Below, piece by piece: positions 36,747 through 46,900 of a DNA stretch of 64,000 nt. The stretch lies in NCBI RefSeq assembly GCF_937958655.1, contig NZ_CALGNH010000013.1, forward strand, positions 1 to 64,000, read 5' to 3'. Origin of the DNA: an uncultured Winogradskyella sp. Lineage in GTDB: Bacteria; Bacteroidota; Bacteroidia; Flavobacteriales; Flavobacteriaceae. How positions within the stretch are numbered: position 1 is the first letter of the stretch; each line of letters opens with the position of its first letter. Below the pieces are notes generated by a model. It had not been told where the DNA came from, did not search any database, and saw only the letters and a program-made list of their open reading frames with translations. A program made the translations under genes and the position numbers.

Positions 36747-38543
36747 TTAATGGTGGAGTTCTTGTTCACCTTCTTTCATTGGAACATTTTGAGGTACAAA
36801 ATCTTCGTCATGCCCTGGTTTACTATAATCGTATGGCCAACGGTAAACATGAGGAATAGCTCCTGGCCAATTACCATGGATATGCTCTACTGGTGTTGTC
36901 CACTCTAAAGTATTAGATCTCCAAGGATTTTGCTCAGCTTTCTTGCCTTTAAAGATACTGTAAATAAAATTATACAAGAATACTAACTGTACTGCACCTG
37001 CTAATAATGCAAATATTGTGATCACAGATTGTGTATCTATAGTATCATCAAAAAGTGGAAAATTAGAATTTGTATAGTATCGCCTTGGTAGACCTGCCAT
37101 ACCTATAAAGTGCATTGGAAAGAAGACACCATAAGCACAAACTGCTGTTACCCAAAAATGAATATAGCCTAAGTTTTTATTCATCATACGACCAAACATT
37201 TTTGGAAACCAGTGATAAATACCTGCAAACACACCATACAATGCTGATATTCCCATTACTAAATGGAAGTGTGCCACAACAAAATACGTATCGTGTACAT
37301 TAATATCTAAGGCACTATCGCCAAGAATTATACCTGTTAATCCACCCGTAATAAAGGTAGAAACTAATCCTATGGAAAAGAGCATCGCAGGATTCATTTG
37401 TAGATTACCTTTCCACAACGTGGTTATATAATTAAACGCTTTAACCGCTGAAGGAATAGCAATTAACAATGTTGTAAATGTAAATACTGATCCTAAGAAT
37501 GGGTTCATTCCTGAAATAAACATGTGATGACCCCAAACTATAGTTGATAAAAATGCAATGGCTAAAATTGAAAGCACCATAGCACGGTATCCAAAAATAG
37601 GTTTACGAGAATTTGTAGCTATAACCTCTGAGGTGATACCTAAGGCTGGTAATAATACGATATAAACTTCTGGGTGACCTAAGAACCAAAACAAGTGTTC
37701 AAATAATACTGGTGATCCACCTTGATAGTGTAAAACTTCTCCCTGAATAAAAATGTCTGATAAAAAGAATGAAGTTCCAAAACTTCTATCCATAATAAGT
37801 AATAATGCCGCTGATAATAGCACTGGGAATGATATTACACCAATAACAGCTGTTACAAAAAAGGCCCATATTGTTAATGGCATTCTTGTCATAGACATAC
37901 CTTTTGTACGTAGATTAATTACGGTAACAACATAGTTTAATGATCCTAGTAAGGATGAGGCAATAAATATAGCCATTGATACCAACCATAAGGTCATACC
38001 CGATCCCGATCCTGGTTGAGCCATAGGCAAAGCAGATAATGGAGGGTAGATTGTCCATCCTGCTGCTGCTGGTCCAAACTCAACAAAAAACGAAGAAATC
38101 ATTACAACACAAGACAAAAAGAATAACCAATAAGACACCATATTTAAAAAACCAGATGCCATATCTCGTGCTCCAATTTGTAATGGAATAAGAAGGTTAC
38201 TAAACGTACCACTTAACCCTGCTGTTAGCACAAAAAACACCATTAAAGTACCATGGATTGTTACTAAGGCCAAATAGATATCGGCATCCATCACACCGTC
38301 TGGTGCCCACTTACCTAACAAGGCTTCAAATACAATATTAGCTTGCTCTGGCCAAGCAATTTGCATACGAATCATTAAAGACATAAGTATACCAATAATA
38401 CCCATAACTAAAACACCAGTTATTAAGTACTGCTTAGCAATCATTTTATGATCTTGACTAAATATGTATTTAGTTACAAAAGTTTCTTTATGATGATGTA
38501 CGTCGTGATCGTCGTGACCGTGTGTATCTACTGTTGCTGACAT
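36747..38543 (-). CDS. ctaD: Cytochrome c oxidase subunit I
   Basis: Subunit I holds heme a and the heme a3-CuB site where oxygen is reduced and protons are pumped. The 598-residue protein has twelve helices and the motifs WFLGHPEVYIVLLPALG (CuB histidine and cross-linked tyrosine, with the K-channel), IVWGHHMFISGMNP (CuB histidine pair) and DTYFVVAHFHLVMG (heme ligands). The N-terminus is histidine-rich (DTHGHDDHDVHHHKE), and the C-terminus ends in HH. It is the last gene of the operon, 31 bases after ctaC. Confidence 0.97.
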   Translation of the reverse strand: MSATVDTHGHDDHDVHHHKETFVTKYIFSQDHKMIAKQYLITGVLVMGIIGILMSLMIRMQIAWPEQANIVFEALLGKWAPDGVMDADIYLALVTIHGTLMVFFVLTAGLSGTFSNLLIPLQIGARDMASGFLNMVSYWLFFLSCVVMISSFFVEFGPAAAGWTIYPPLSALPMAQPGSGSGMTLWLVSMAIFIASSLLGSLNYVVTVINLRTKGMSMTRMPLTIWAFFVTAVIGVISFPVLLSAALLLIMDRSFGTSFFLSDIFIQGEVLHYQGGSPVLFEHLFWFLGHPEVYIVLLPALGITSEVIATNSRKPIFGYRAMVLSILAIAFLSTIVWGHHMFISGMNPFLGSVFTFTTLLIAIPSAVKAFNYITTLWKGNLQMNPAMLFSIGLVSTFITGGLTGIILGDSALDINVHDTYFVVAHFHLVMGISALYGVFAGIYHWFPKMFGRMMNKNLGYIHFWVTAVCAYGVFFPMHFIGMAGLPRRYYTNSNFPLFDDTIDTQSVITIFALLAGAVQLVFLYNFIYSIFKGKKAEQNPWRSNTLEWTTPVEHIHGNWPGAIPHVYRWPYDYSKPGHDEDFVPQNVPMKEGEQELHH

Positions 38544-38574
38544 AATCGCTTATCTATTTCTTAAAATGATTTTT

Positions 38575-39636
38575 TTATTTGTTTAAAGAATTAGCAAATG
38601 TTTTTTGCTCTGCCATCCAGGCATTAAATTCTTCCTCAGTTTCTACGATGATCTTCATTTGCATATTGTAGTGTGATCTACCACAAATTTTATTACATAA
38701 TAAAAGATAATCGAACTGGTAAGTTAAATCTTGCCCAGCTTCTTCAATTTCCGCTTGTCTTCCTACCCTGTGCTCATTAATATTTTGAACTTTATCTATT
38801 ATGTCTGGGTTCTGACGCATTTCTTCTGTGGTGACCGTGGGAGTAAACCCAAATTGAGTAACCATACCAGGTACACAATTCATTTGTGCCCTAAAATGAG
38901 GCATATATGCAGAGTGCAATACATCTTGAGAACGCATTTTAAATAGAACTGGTCTGTTTACAGGTAAGTGTAATTCTGTTACTATAACATCATCTTGTGC
39001 ATTAGGGTCATCTTCTGCAACACCTAAAATATTAGCTCTATCTAAATCTATTAGTCTTACGTTGGCTTTACCTAGCACGTTGTCCTCACCACCATATCTA
39101 GCTTTCCAATTAAATTGTTGTGCATATAGTTCTACCACTAGAGGATCTTCTTGATCGTCTAAGTCCATTATATCATTCCAAGTAAAAAGCCCATATATGA
39201 TAAGACCCGCTAAAACTATAACCGGAATACCTGTCCATATGGCTTCTAAAGTGTTATTATCAGAGAAATATAAAGCTTTTTTACCCTTTTCGCCTCTATA
39301 TTTAAAAGCGTAGTAGTGTAATAAAAACTGAGTCACTGTTTGCACAAAGAATATAACAACCATGGATATGATCATTAAATTATCTATACCTGGACCATGC
39401 TCTGACGCAGCATTAGAAGTCAACGGTAAGTCTCCTAAATAATAAAAACAAACAATTGTAATTACATAGATGAAGATTAAGAATCCCATCATTAAATAAC
39501 CATTTATGTTATTATCCTTATCTGTTGCCACTGGTGAACTTTCTGAACCAGCTTGAGCTAAATCAAAAATCTTTACAAGTTGCCAAATCGCAACCGCTAC
39601 AAAGAGTACAATTATAATCGTTAATAAAGCAGTCAT
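38575..39636 (-). CDS. ctaC: Cytochrome c oxidase subunit II
   Basis: Subunit II takes electrons from cytochrome c through the dinuclear CuA centre. The 353-residue protein has three N-terminal helices (one more than usual: about 3-20, 48-70 and 90-110) plus the family anchor near IPVIVLAGLIIYGLFTW, and a periplasmic cupredoxin domain. The CuA ligands are visible (H in DVLHSAYMPHFRAQMN; CNKICGRSHYNM). It lies 25 bases after actF. The electron donor is probably a heme domain of the neighbouring complex, as there is no separate small cytochrome c gene here. Confidence 0.96.
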   Translation of the reverse strand: MTALLTIIIVLFVAVAIWQLVKIFDLAQAGSESSPVATDKDNNINGYLMMGFLIFIYVITIVCFYYLGDLPLTSNAASEHGPGIDNLMIISMVVIFFVQTVTQFLLHYYAFKYRGEKGKKALYFSDNNTLEAIWTGIPVIVLAGLIIYGLFTWNDIMDLDDQEDPLVVELYAQQFNWKARYGGEDNVLGKANVRLIDLDRANILGVAEDDPNAQDDVIVTELHLPVNRPVLFKMRSQDVLHSAYMPHFRAQMNCVPGMVTQFGFTPTVTTEEMRQNPDIIDKVQNINEHRVGRQAEIEEAGQDLTYQFDYLLLCNKICGRSHYNMQMKIIVETEEEFNAWMAEQKTFANSLNK

Positions 39637-39661
39637 TATCGTTTCTGTTCTTTTTTAATAA

Positions 39662-41017
39662 TTAATAATGGAAATGTTCACTTTCCTTCATAAATGGATT
39701 TCGCTTTGCAAGTAATGGTGCCTTACCAAGCGCTGTAAACACTACTAGTAAGAAAATGCCGCCGAATAGTAATATTGAACCTATTTCTGGTAAACCTATA
39801 AACCATCTTTCTACAACTGTTGCAGGCATAATCATATTAAATACATCTAAATAATGTCCACATAGTATTACTATCCCTGCCATTACAACAAACCAATTGA
39901 TTCTTTTATAATCACTATTCATTAATAGAAGTAGAGGAAATATAAAATTCATTGCTAACATACCAAAAAATGGCAGTTTATAATGCTCTATTCTTGTCAC
40001 AAAATAAGTTACCTCCTCTGGAATATTAGAATACCAAATCAGCATAAATTGAGAGAACCATAGATAGGTCCAAAATACACTAATACCAAACATAAATTTT
40101 GCTAAATCATGAATATGACTATCGTTTACAAACTCCAATAAACCTTTAGACTTTAAATAGATTGTTACCATTGCAATAACAGTAATACCACTTACGAACA
40201 TACTCGCAAATACATACCATCCAAATAATGTGCTAAACCAATGAGGATCTACACTCATTATCCAATCCCAAGACATCATAGACTCTGTATAAATATAGAA
40301 TACTAAGAACGCTGCTGAAATTCTAAAGTTCTTTTTAAAGTATCTGTTATCCTCTGCATTATCTTGAGCTATAGAAAATTTTCTTGAAAACTGACGGTAT
40401 AAAACCCAACCTCCTAAGAAAATTATACCTCTAATGAAGAAACCTGTTTTATTTAACCATCCAGATTTTCCTGCCACTAACTTGTCATAATTTTCATGGC
40501 CAACCTCGGTTACGCCATCTTTTAACCATACAAATAAGTGGCTATCTGCTGCAAAAGCAATTGCTAATACTATTAAACCACCTGGTAAAACATAAGATGT
40601 AATACCTTCCATTACTCTAAAAAGCACTGGAGACCAACCTGCTTGTGCCGCATATTGTATCGCATAGAATGCTAACACCCCTAAAGCAATCATAAAGAAA
40701 AAGAATGCTCCTACATATAGTGCCGCATACGGTCTATTATGAATTTGATGAAGTGCATGTTCCTCATGATGTGTTAAACCACTTTTAGCACTTTCACCAT
40801 GATGGTCTTCCTCATGCGTTAATTCACCATGATTGTTGTCATGGCTATTTGTAGCATGCGCATCTCCATGTCCATGATGTTCTGCAGCTAAGACTTCAGA
40901 AATATTATCTTCATTAACACTAAAAGAATCCATGAAGCCTAGCCCAACACCTAGCAGTCCAAGAACCACCATAATTATCGCGCCTATTCTTAATCGATTT
41001 GAAATTTTATATTCCAT
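39662..41017 (-). CDS. actF: Alternative complex III subunit ActF (quinone-associated membrane subunit)
   Basis: Alternative complex III oxidises menaquinol and reduces cytochrome c or the oxidase directly. ActF is one of its two large membrane subunits, related to ActC/NrfD. The 451-residue protein has about ten helices (for example YVLPGGLIVLAIAFAADSHLFVWL, FAFSIFWTYLWFSQ-type WTYLWFSQFMLIWYSNIPEEV). Between the first and second helices is a strikingly histidine-rich loop (AEHHGHGDAHATNSHDNNH, then HEEDHHGESAKSGLTHHEEH; about residues 45-95). It lies between actE and ctaC in one operon. Confidence 0.93.
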   Translation of the reverse strand: MEYKISNRLRIGAIIMVVLGLLGVGLGFMDSFSVNEDNISEVLAAEHHGHGDAHATNSHDNNHGELTHEEDHHGESAKSGLTHHEEHALHQIHNRPYAALYVGAFFFFMIALGVLAFYAIQYAAQAGWSPVLFRVMEGITSYVLPGGLIVLAIAFAADSHLFVWLKDGVTEVGHENYDKLVAGKSGWLNKTGFFIRGIIFLGGWVLYRQFSRKFSIAQDNAEDNRYFKKNFRISAAFLVFYIYTESMMSWDWIMSVDPHWFSTLFGWYVFASMFVSGITVIAMVTIYLKSKGLLEFVNDSHIHDLAKFMFGISVFWTYLWFSQFMLIWYSNIPEEVTYFVTRIEHYKLPFFGMLAMNFIFPLLLLMNSDYKRINWFVVMAGIVILCGHYLDVFNMIMPATVVERWFIGLPEIGSILLFGGIFLLVVFTALGKAPLLAKRNPFMKESEHFHY

Positions 41018-41039
41018 CTATATAATCTTTATCTAAATC

Positions 41040-41648
41040 TTATTTTTCTAAATCAGCTTTTAACTTTTCTACATAAGCTACAACTTGCCAACGCTCATGC
41101 TCATTCAATTGATTAGCATATGAGCCCATTGTATTTTTACCATAGTAAATAACATGGTAAATACTTCCTGTTGTAATAGCTCTACCAGCGTCATCATAAC
41201 TAGGAACACCTAATATTTTTTCGCGTTGTACGAGCTTTCCTTTTCCATCTCCTTTAGCTCCATGGCATATACCACAGTAAATACTATATAAAGGTCCACC
41301 AACTGAATAATCTACTCTAGGAGTATTTGGATCTACTTTTATAGAATCTACAATGTCTAATGGTATAGGGTCTGCCAATGGATTTGTTAAATTAGCTTTA
41401 GCATAATCATATCCAGCATTAGTATTTTCTATTTCGTAAGGCATAAAATCACCTCTAGGAATTGTGCCCTCAGCAGGTAATTGTGCTTCTATTCCGTTTG
41501 CAAAGGCATCCGATTCTTGATAAGCTTCATAACCAACAGACTCATACATATTAGGCATGTATTGGTAGTTTGGTCTCGAATTCTTTTGGCAAGACACAAA
41601 TCCTACCAAGATAACTAGTGCTAAGCTATATTTTAATGATGTCTTCAT
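41040..41648 (-). CDS. actE: Alternative complex III subunit ActE, monoheme cytochrome c lipoprotein
   Basis: ActE is a membrane-anchored single-heme cytochrome c of the complex. I use the ATG at 41648, which begins the lipoprotein signal MKTSLKYSLALVILVGFVSC; the track's start at 41678 lies inside actD. The heme motif is CGICHGAKGDGKGK and the likely axial methionine is in KNTMGSYANQL. The mature protein is about 180 residues. It begins one base after the actD stop codon. Confidence 0.94.
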   Translation of the reverse strand: MKTSLKYSLALVILVGFVSCQKNSRPNYQYMPNMYESVGYEAYQESDAFANGIEAQLPAEGTIPRGDFMPYEIENTNAGYDYAKANLTNPLADPIPLDIVDSIKVDPNTPRVDYSVGGPLYSIYCGICHGAKGDGKGKLVQREKILGVPSYDDAGRAITTGSIYHVIYYGKNTMGSYANQLNEHERWQVVAYVEKLKADLEK

Positions 41649-41649
41649 A

Positions 41650-42189
41650 TTAATGTGCATCTTCGTCTTTATCAACAATATTTATTTCAACAGCCCCTGT
41701 TTCTTGTAATAATGATGTTAATTCAGATTCATTATTATGAACTGCAATTTCCATTAAGAAATGATCATCTGTTGTTCTTGGATCTGGGTTCTCAGCCTTT
41801 TTAAAAGGCCACATTCTACTTCTTAGATAAAATGTTATTACCATTAAGTGAGCCGCAAAAAATACTGTAAGCTCAAACATAATAGGCACAAAGGCAGGCA
41901 TATTTTCTAAATAACTAAAGCTTGGTTTACCACCAATATCTTGTGGCCAATCTTCAATCATTATAAAATTCATCATTGTAATAGCAACGGTTAAGCCAAC
42001 GCATCCGTAAAGGAAGGCGGTAATTGCTAAACGTGTCGGTGCTAAACCCATAACCTTATCTAGTCCATGAACAGGAAAAGGAGTGTATATTTCTTCAATA
42101 TGATGTTTTTTTGCCTTTACCGCTTTAACGGCTGACATTAATACATCATCATCTGTATAAATAGCATGAATTACTTTTGAAGCTTCCAT
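41650..42189 (-). CDS. actD: Alternative complex III subunit ActD (DUF3341)
   Basis: The 179-residue protein has an N-terminal cytoplasmic alpha/beta domain (VIHAIYTDDDVLMSAVKAVKAKKHHIEEIYTPFPVHGLD, the DUF3341 signature) and two membrane helices (TRLAITAFLYGCVGLTVAITMMNF and MFELTVFFAAHLMVITFYL). In solved complexes ActD is a two-helix subunit packing against ActC/ActF with no cofactor. It lies between actC and actE with short gaps. Confidence 0.95.
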   Translation of the reverse strand: MEASKVIHAIYTDDDVLMSAVKAVKAKKHHIEEIYTPFPVHGLDKVMGLAPTRLAITAFLYGCVGLTVAITMMNFIMIEDWPQDIGGKPSFSYLENMPAFVPIMFELTVFFAAHLMVITFYLRSRMWPFKKAENPDPRTTDDHFLMEIAVHNNESELTSLLQETGAVEINIVDKDEDAH

Positions 42190-42197
42190 AAACTATA

Positions 42198-43934
42198 TTA
42201 GTTGTTTAATAAATTTTTAGCTTGTGCTGCCCAATCATCGCGTTCAGCTCGTCCTGGGAAAGATCCCGTAATTGAGTCTAACAAGTCGTATTCTGTTTTG
42301 GTCATCTTACTTACTTGTAAGAATGTATAAATACCGATACTATTAAGTACTTCTTCCATTTTAGGGCCTACACCACTTATCTTCTTAAGGTCATCTGCTG
42401 TATCAGTTGTAGCATCAAAGGAACCAATAGATTCGAGTAAGCTGCTCACCTTTTCATCGCTAGCATCTGCTATCGTATTTTCTATTGCAACTGTAGTATT
42501 AGTATTGGTGTTAGATGTTCTAGCATCAGCACCTGTACCTACTAAACTATCACCTCTATCTCTAATTTTCTTATAACGCTCTCCAGAAGATTTTAAAATG
42601 GTCTTAACTTCTGCTTGCGCAATTACAGGGAATGTACGAGAATACAATAAGAATAACACAAAGAAGAAACCTATTGTACCTATAAATATTCCTATATCTA
42701 TAAATGTAGGTGAGAACATTGTCCAAGATGATGGTAAATAATCTCTATGTAATGAAGTTACAATAATTACAAAACGCTCAAACCACATACCTATATTTAC
42801 AACTATAGAGATAAAGAATGAAAACATAATACTTGTTCTAAGTTTTTTGAACCACATAAACTGTGGAGAGAATACGTTACAAGTCATCATTGCCCAATAT
42901 GCCCACCAGTAAGGTCCTGTTGCTCTATTTAAGAACGCATATTGCTCGTACTCTACACCAGAATACCATGCTATAAATAACTCGGTAATGTAAGCTACAC
43001 CTACTATAGAGCCCGTTATCATAATAACAATATTCATTAACTCAATATGCTGTACGGTTATGTAATCCTCGAGGTTACATACTTTTCTCATTATGATAAG
43101 AAGTGTATTTACCATTGCAAATCCTGAGAAAATCGCACCTGCAACAAAGTAAGGTGGGAAAATCGTGGTATGCCAACCTGGAATTACAGATGTTGCGAAG
43201 TCAAATGATACAATGGTATGCACAGAAAGTACAAGTGGTGTTGCTAAACCAGCAAGTACCAATGATACTTCTTCAAAACGTTGCCAGTCTTTTGCTCTAC
43301 CAGACCATCCAAAACTTAATAATGAATAAATCTTCTTTTGGAAAGGCTTAACGGCTCTATCTCTAATCATTGCAAAATCTGGTAATAAACCTGTCCACCA
43401 GAATACTAAAGACACTGATAAGTAGGTAGAAATTGCAAATACATCCCAAAGTAATGGCGAGTTAAAGTTAACCCATAAAGATCCAAATTGATTTGGAATT
43501 GGTAATACCCAATAGGCTAACCATGGACGACCCATGTGAATAATTGGGAATAAACCAGCCTGCACAACCGAGAAAATAGTCATTGCTTCTGCAGAACGGT
43601 TAATTGCCATTCTCCATTTTTGACGGAATAATAAAAGTACCGCAGAAATTAGTGTACCTGCGTGACCAATACCAACCCACCAAACGAAGTTAGTAATATC
43701 CCAAGCCCAGTTTACAGTCTTGTTGAGACCCCAAACTCCAATACCTGTTGATATTGTGTAAATGATACATCCTATTCCCCAAAGGAATGCAACTAAAGCT
43801 ATGCTGAAAACTATCCACCATGCCTTGTTTGCTTTGCCTTCAACCGGTCTTACTACATCTAAAGTAACATCGTGGTACGATTTTTCTCCGGTAACTAAAG
43901 GTCTTCTAATAGGTGCTTCGTAATGAGACGCCAT
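42198..43934 (-). CDS. actC: Alternative complex III subunit ActC (NrfD-type) with helix-hairpin-helix C-terminal extension
   Basis: ActC is the NrfD/PsrC-like membrane subunit that forms the quinol site next to the Fe-S subunit ActB. Ten helices are readable within about residues 35-460 (for example FVWWVGIGHAGTLISAVLLLFRQ and IELMNIVIMITGSIVGVAYITELFIAWYSG). After about residue 490 comes a soluble tail with a linker and a helix-hairpin-helix motif (DDLKKISGVGPKMEEVLNSIGIYTF) followed by ...DDWAAQAKNLLNN. Such HhH_5-type tails occur on several unrelated flavobacterial proteins as I recall; one on ActC is unexpected to me. The full length is 578. It lies 30 bases after actB. Confidence 0.94.
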   Translation of the reverse strand: MASHYEAPIRRPLVTGEKSYHDVTLDVVRPVEGKANKAWWIVFSIALVAFLWGIGCIIYTISTGIGVWGLNKTVNWAWDITNFVWWVGIGHAGTLISAVLLLFRQKWRMAINRSAEAMTIFSVVQAGLFPIIHMGRPWLAYWVLPIPNQFGSLWVNFNSPLLWDVFAISTYLSVSLVFWWTGLLPDFAMIRDRAVKPFQKKIYSLLSFGWSGRAKDWQRFEEVSLVLAGLATPLVLSVHTIVSFDFATSVIPGWHTTIFPPYFVAGAIFSGFAMVNTLLIIMRKVCNLEDYITVQHIELMNIVIMITGSIVGVAYITELFIAWYSGVEYEQYAFLNRATGPYWWAYWAMMTCNVFSPQFMWFKKLRTSIMFSFFISIVVNIGMWFERFVIIVTSLHRDYLPSSWTMFSPTFIDIGIFIGTIGFFFVLFLLYSRTFPVIAQAEVKTILKSSGERYKKIRDRGDSLVGTGADARTSNTNTNTTVAIENTIADASDEKVSSLLESIGSFDATTDTADDLKKISGVGPKMEEVLNSIGIYTFLQVSKMTKTEYDLLDSITGSFPGRAERDDWAAQAKNLLNN

Positions 43935-43964
43935 AATTATATAATTGATTCTTTAATTTATTAT

Positions 43965-46900
43965 TTACGCTTCAGCTGTATTTCTCACTTTAGTTTGGTA
44001 CACCACATTTGGTTTTGTACCTACATGCTCTAATAAGTGATACGCTCTATTATCTTCTTTTAATTCAGCAATTTTACTATCCTTGTCATTGATATCACCA
44101 AAGACCATAGCTCCATTTCCACAGGCAGCTGAACACGCTGTTTGAAATTCCCCATCTTTAACCAGACGACCTTCTCGTTTAGCATCTAGGATTGTTTTTT
44201 GTGTTTTTTGAATACACATAGAACATTTTTCCATAACTCCACGCGATCTTACTGTAACATCTGGGTTAATAACCATTCGTCCTAAGTCATCATTCATAAA
44301 GTAATCAAACTCATCATTCTTGTTGTATAAGAACCAATTGAAACGACGCACTTTATAAGGACAGTTGTTAGCACAATATCTCGTACCTACACAACGGTTA
44401 TAGGCCATATGATTTTGACCTTGACGTCCGTGAGCAGTTGCTGCAACAGGACAAACGGTTTCACATGGTGCGTGATTACAGTGTTGACACATAACTGGTT
44501 GAAATGCTACTTGTGGATTGTCCGCAGGACTTTCCATTTGACCAAACCCACCTAAAGACCCATTGTCTCCAAATAAACCAGAGAATCCTTCTTTTTTGGA
44601 ATCATCTGCTTCAAAAGTGTCTTGATGCGAATAATACCTATCAATACGCAACCAGTGCATATCTCTACTACGTCTCATTTCAGTCTTACCAACTACTGGC
44701 ACATTGTTTTCTGTATGACATGCAATAACACATGCTCCACATCCTGTACAAGCATTTAAGTCAATCGAAAGATTAAAATGATGTCCTATAGAACGATCAA
44801 ACTCATCCCATAAATCCACATCTGGAGATGTCACAGGAGTTTCTACATGGTTTAAGGATACCTCAGGAACTTTATTCCAAACGTGTTTATCCTTAGTATT
44901 AAAAATTTCTAATGTTGTTTCTTTAATGATATCACCTCTACCCATTAAGGTATTATGCAACTGTACACATGCAAACTCATGCTCACCAGAAGCTTTTTCT
45001 ATAGTAACTTCTTGTACTGTATTAAAGTTTTGATATAAAGGATAAGCATTAACACCTGTCTTCATTTCATCCTTAAGCGCTTCTGATGTTCTACCATAAC
45101 CAAAAGCTAAACCTACAGTTCCTTTAGCTTGACCTGGCTGAATAATAACAGGCACATTTTCTAAAGTCGTACCATTTACGGTAACATTTACATAACTACC
45201 ATTTAAGCCACCATTAGCCACATTCCAGTTTTCTAAATCTAATGCTTCTGCATCAGCTCTAGACACTGTTAGATAGTTATCCCAAGTTGTTCTTGTAATT
45301 GGATCTGGAAACTCTTGTAACCAAGGATTATTCGCTTGTTGACCATCACCCATACCTGTTTTAGTGTAAAGTGTCAACTCCATGCCACTAGCATTTGCTG
45401 AACGCGCTAAGGCTCTTGCAGCATTACTACTAGGCGCCTGTACATCAGTACCATCATTTTCAGAAGCTTCGTTAGCACTTGGTGATTCTACCTCTTCAGA
45501 TGTTACATTTACATATACACCATCTTGTACCGCTTTATTAAATGATTTTCCATTTAAAATATCTGCTGTCCAAACTGATTTTAAATAATCTCTATATGAT
45601 GCACTATTTCCATTCCACACTAGTAATGCTTCCTGAAATTGTTTTGTGTTAAATAATGGGCGAATTGTTGGTTGCATTAATGAATAATGACCAGACTTTA
45701 ATTCTAAATCACCCCAAGATTCTAAATTATGAGAAGCCGCTGCAATATAATCGCAATTAGAAGCAGTTTCGTCTTTCTTTAATGAAAAGGCTACAGATAC
45801 ATCTACTTTATCTAAACCTTCTTTAAATTCAGAAGCATTAGGAAGCGTGTACATTGGATTAACACCATTCATTATAACGGCACCAACCTTACCAGCCTTC
45901 ATATCAGCCACTAATTTCTTTATTGCACTATTACTACCTTGTCTTGTTTTAATAGTTGTTGAAGCATCAAATGCTTTACTATTCAAATAAGTGTTTATTT
46001 CTAAAGCTACGGTTTGAGCATTTACATCTTGAATACCTGTAACTACTACCGCATTACTCCCTGCCTTTTTAATTTCACTTGCTGCAGATTGAACAGCTGC
46101 AGAAATATACTCTGGTAAATCACCAACTGAAACCGCACCACCAGTTATTTTACTACTTAATAATGCCAATACTTTCTTTTGCTGGCTAGGTGTTAATGGT
46201 ATACGTTTATCTGCGTTTGCACCAGATAATGACATATTAGATTCAAACTGAATATGACGGGACATTTTACCATTTTCTGGAATACGATTCTTAGCATAGC
46301 CAGACTCAAAACCACCACCTTGCCAGTCTCCTAAGAAATCAGCACCTACTGAAACAATAGTTTGGGCTTTTGAAAAATCATAATTTGCCATACCACGTTT
46401 ACCATACTTAGCTTGGTATGCATCTAAAGTAGCAGACTCTGAAACTGCATCATAAGATATATGCTTTACATTACCATATTTTGCAGAAAATTCTTCAATT
46501 AACTTGTGAGTTGAAGGACTTGGCATTGTTGCTGTTAAAAATACGATTTGTTTATCATCGCTTAACTTATTAAATGCCGATGTTGTTTCTGACATTAGAG
46601 TGTCCCAAGAAATTTGGACATCACCCTTCATTGGAGTTTTAACTCTTAAAATATCATATAATCCTAAAATTGAAGCATGAACTCTGGCATTTGCCATACC
46701 ATTAGTAGCAGCATCTGTATTATTTTCAATTTTAATTGGTCTCCCTTCTCTAGTTTTTACTAAAACACTAGCAAAATCAAATCCATTAGCTATTGTAGTC
46801 GCATAATAATTAGCTACTCCTGGAATAATTTCCGTTGGTTGCACTACATAAGGAATTGACTTAATTACAGGACCTTCACAAGCTGCTAAAGATGCCGCAG

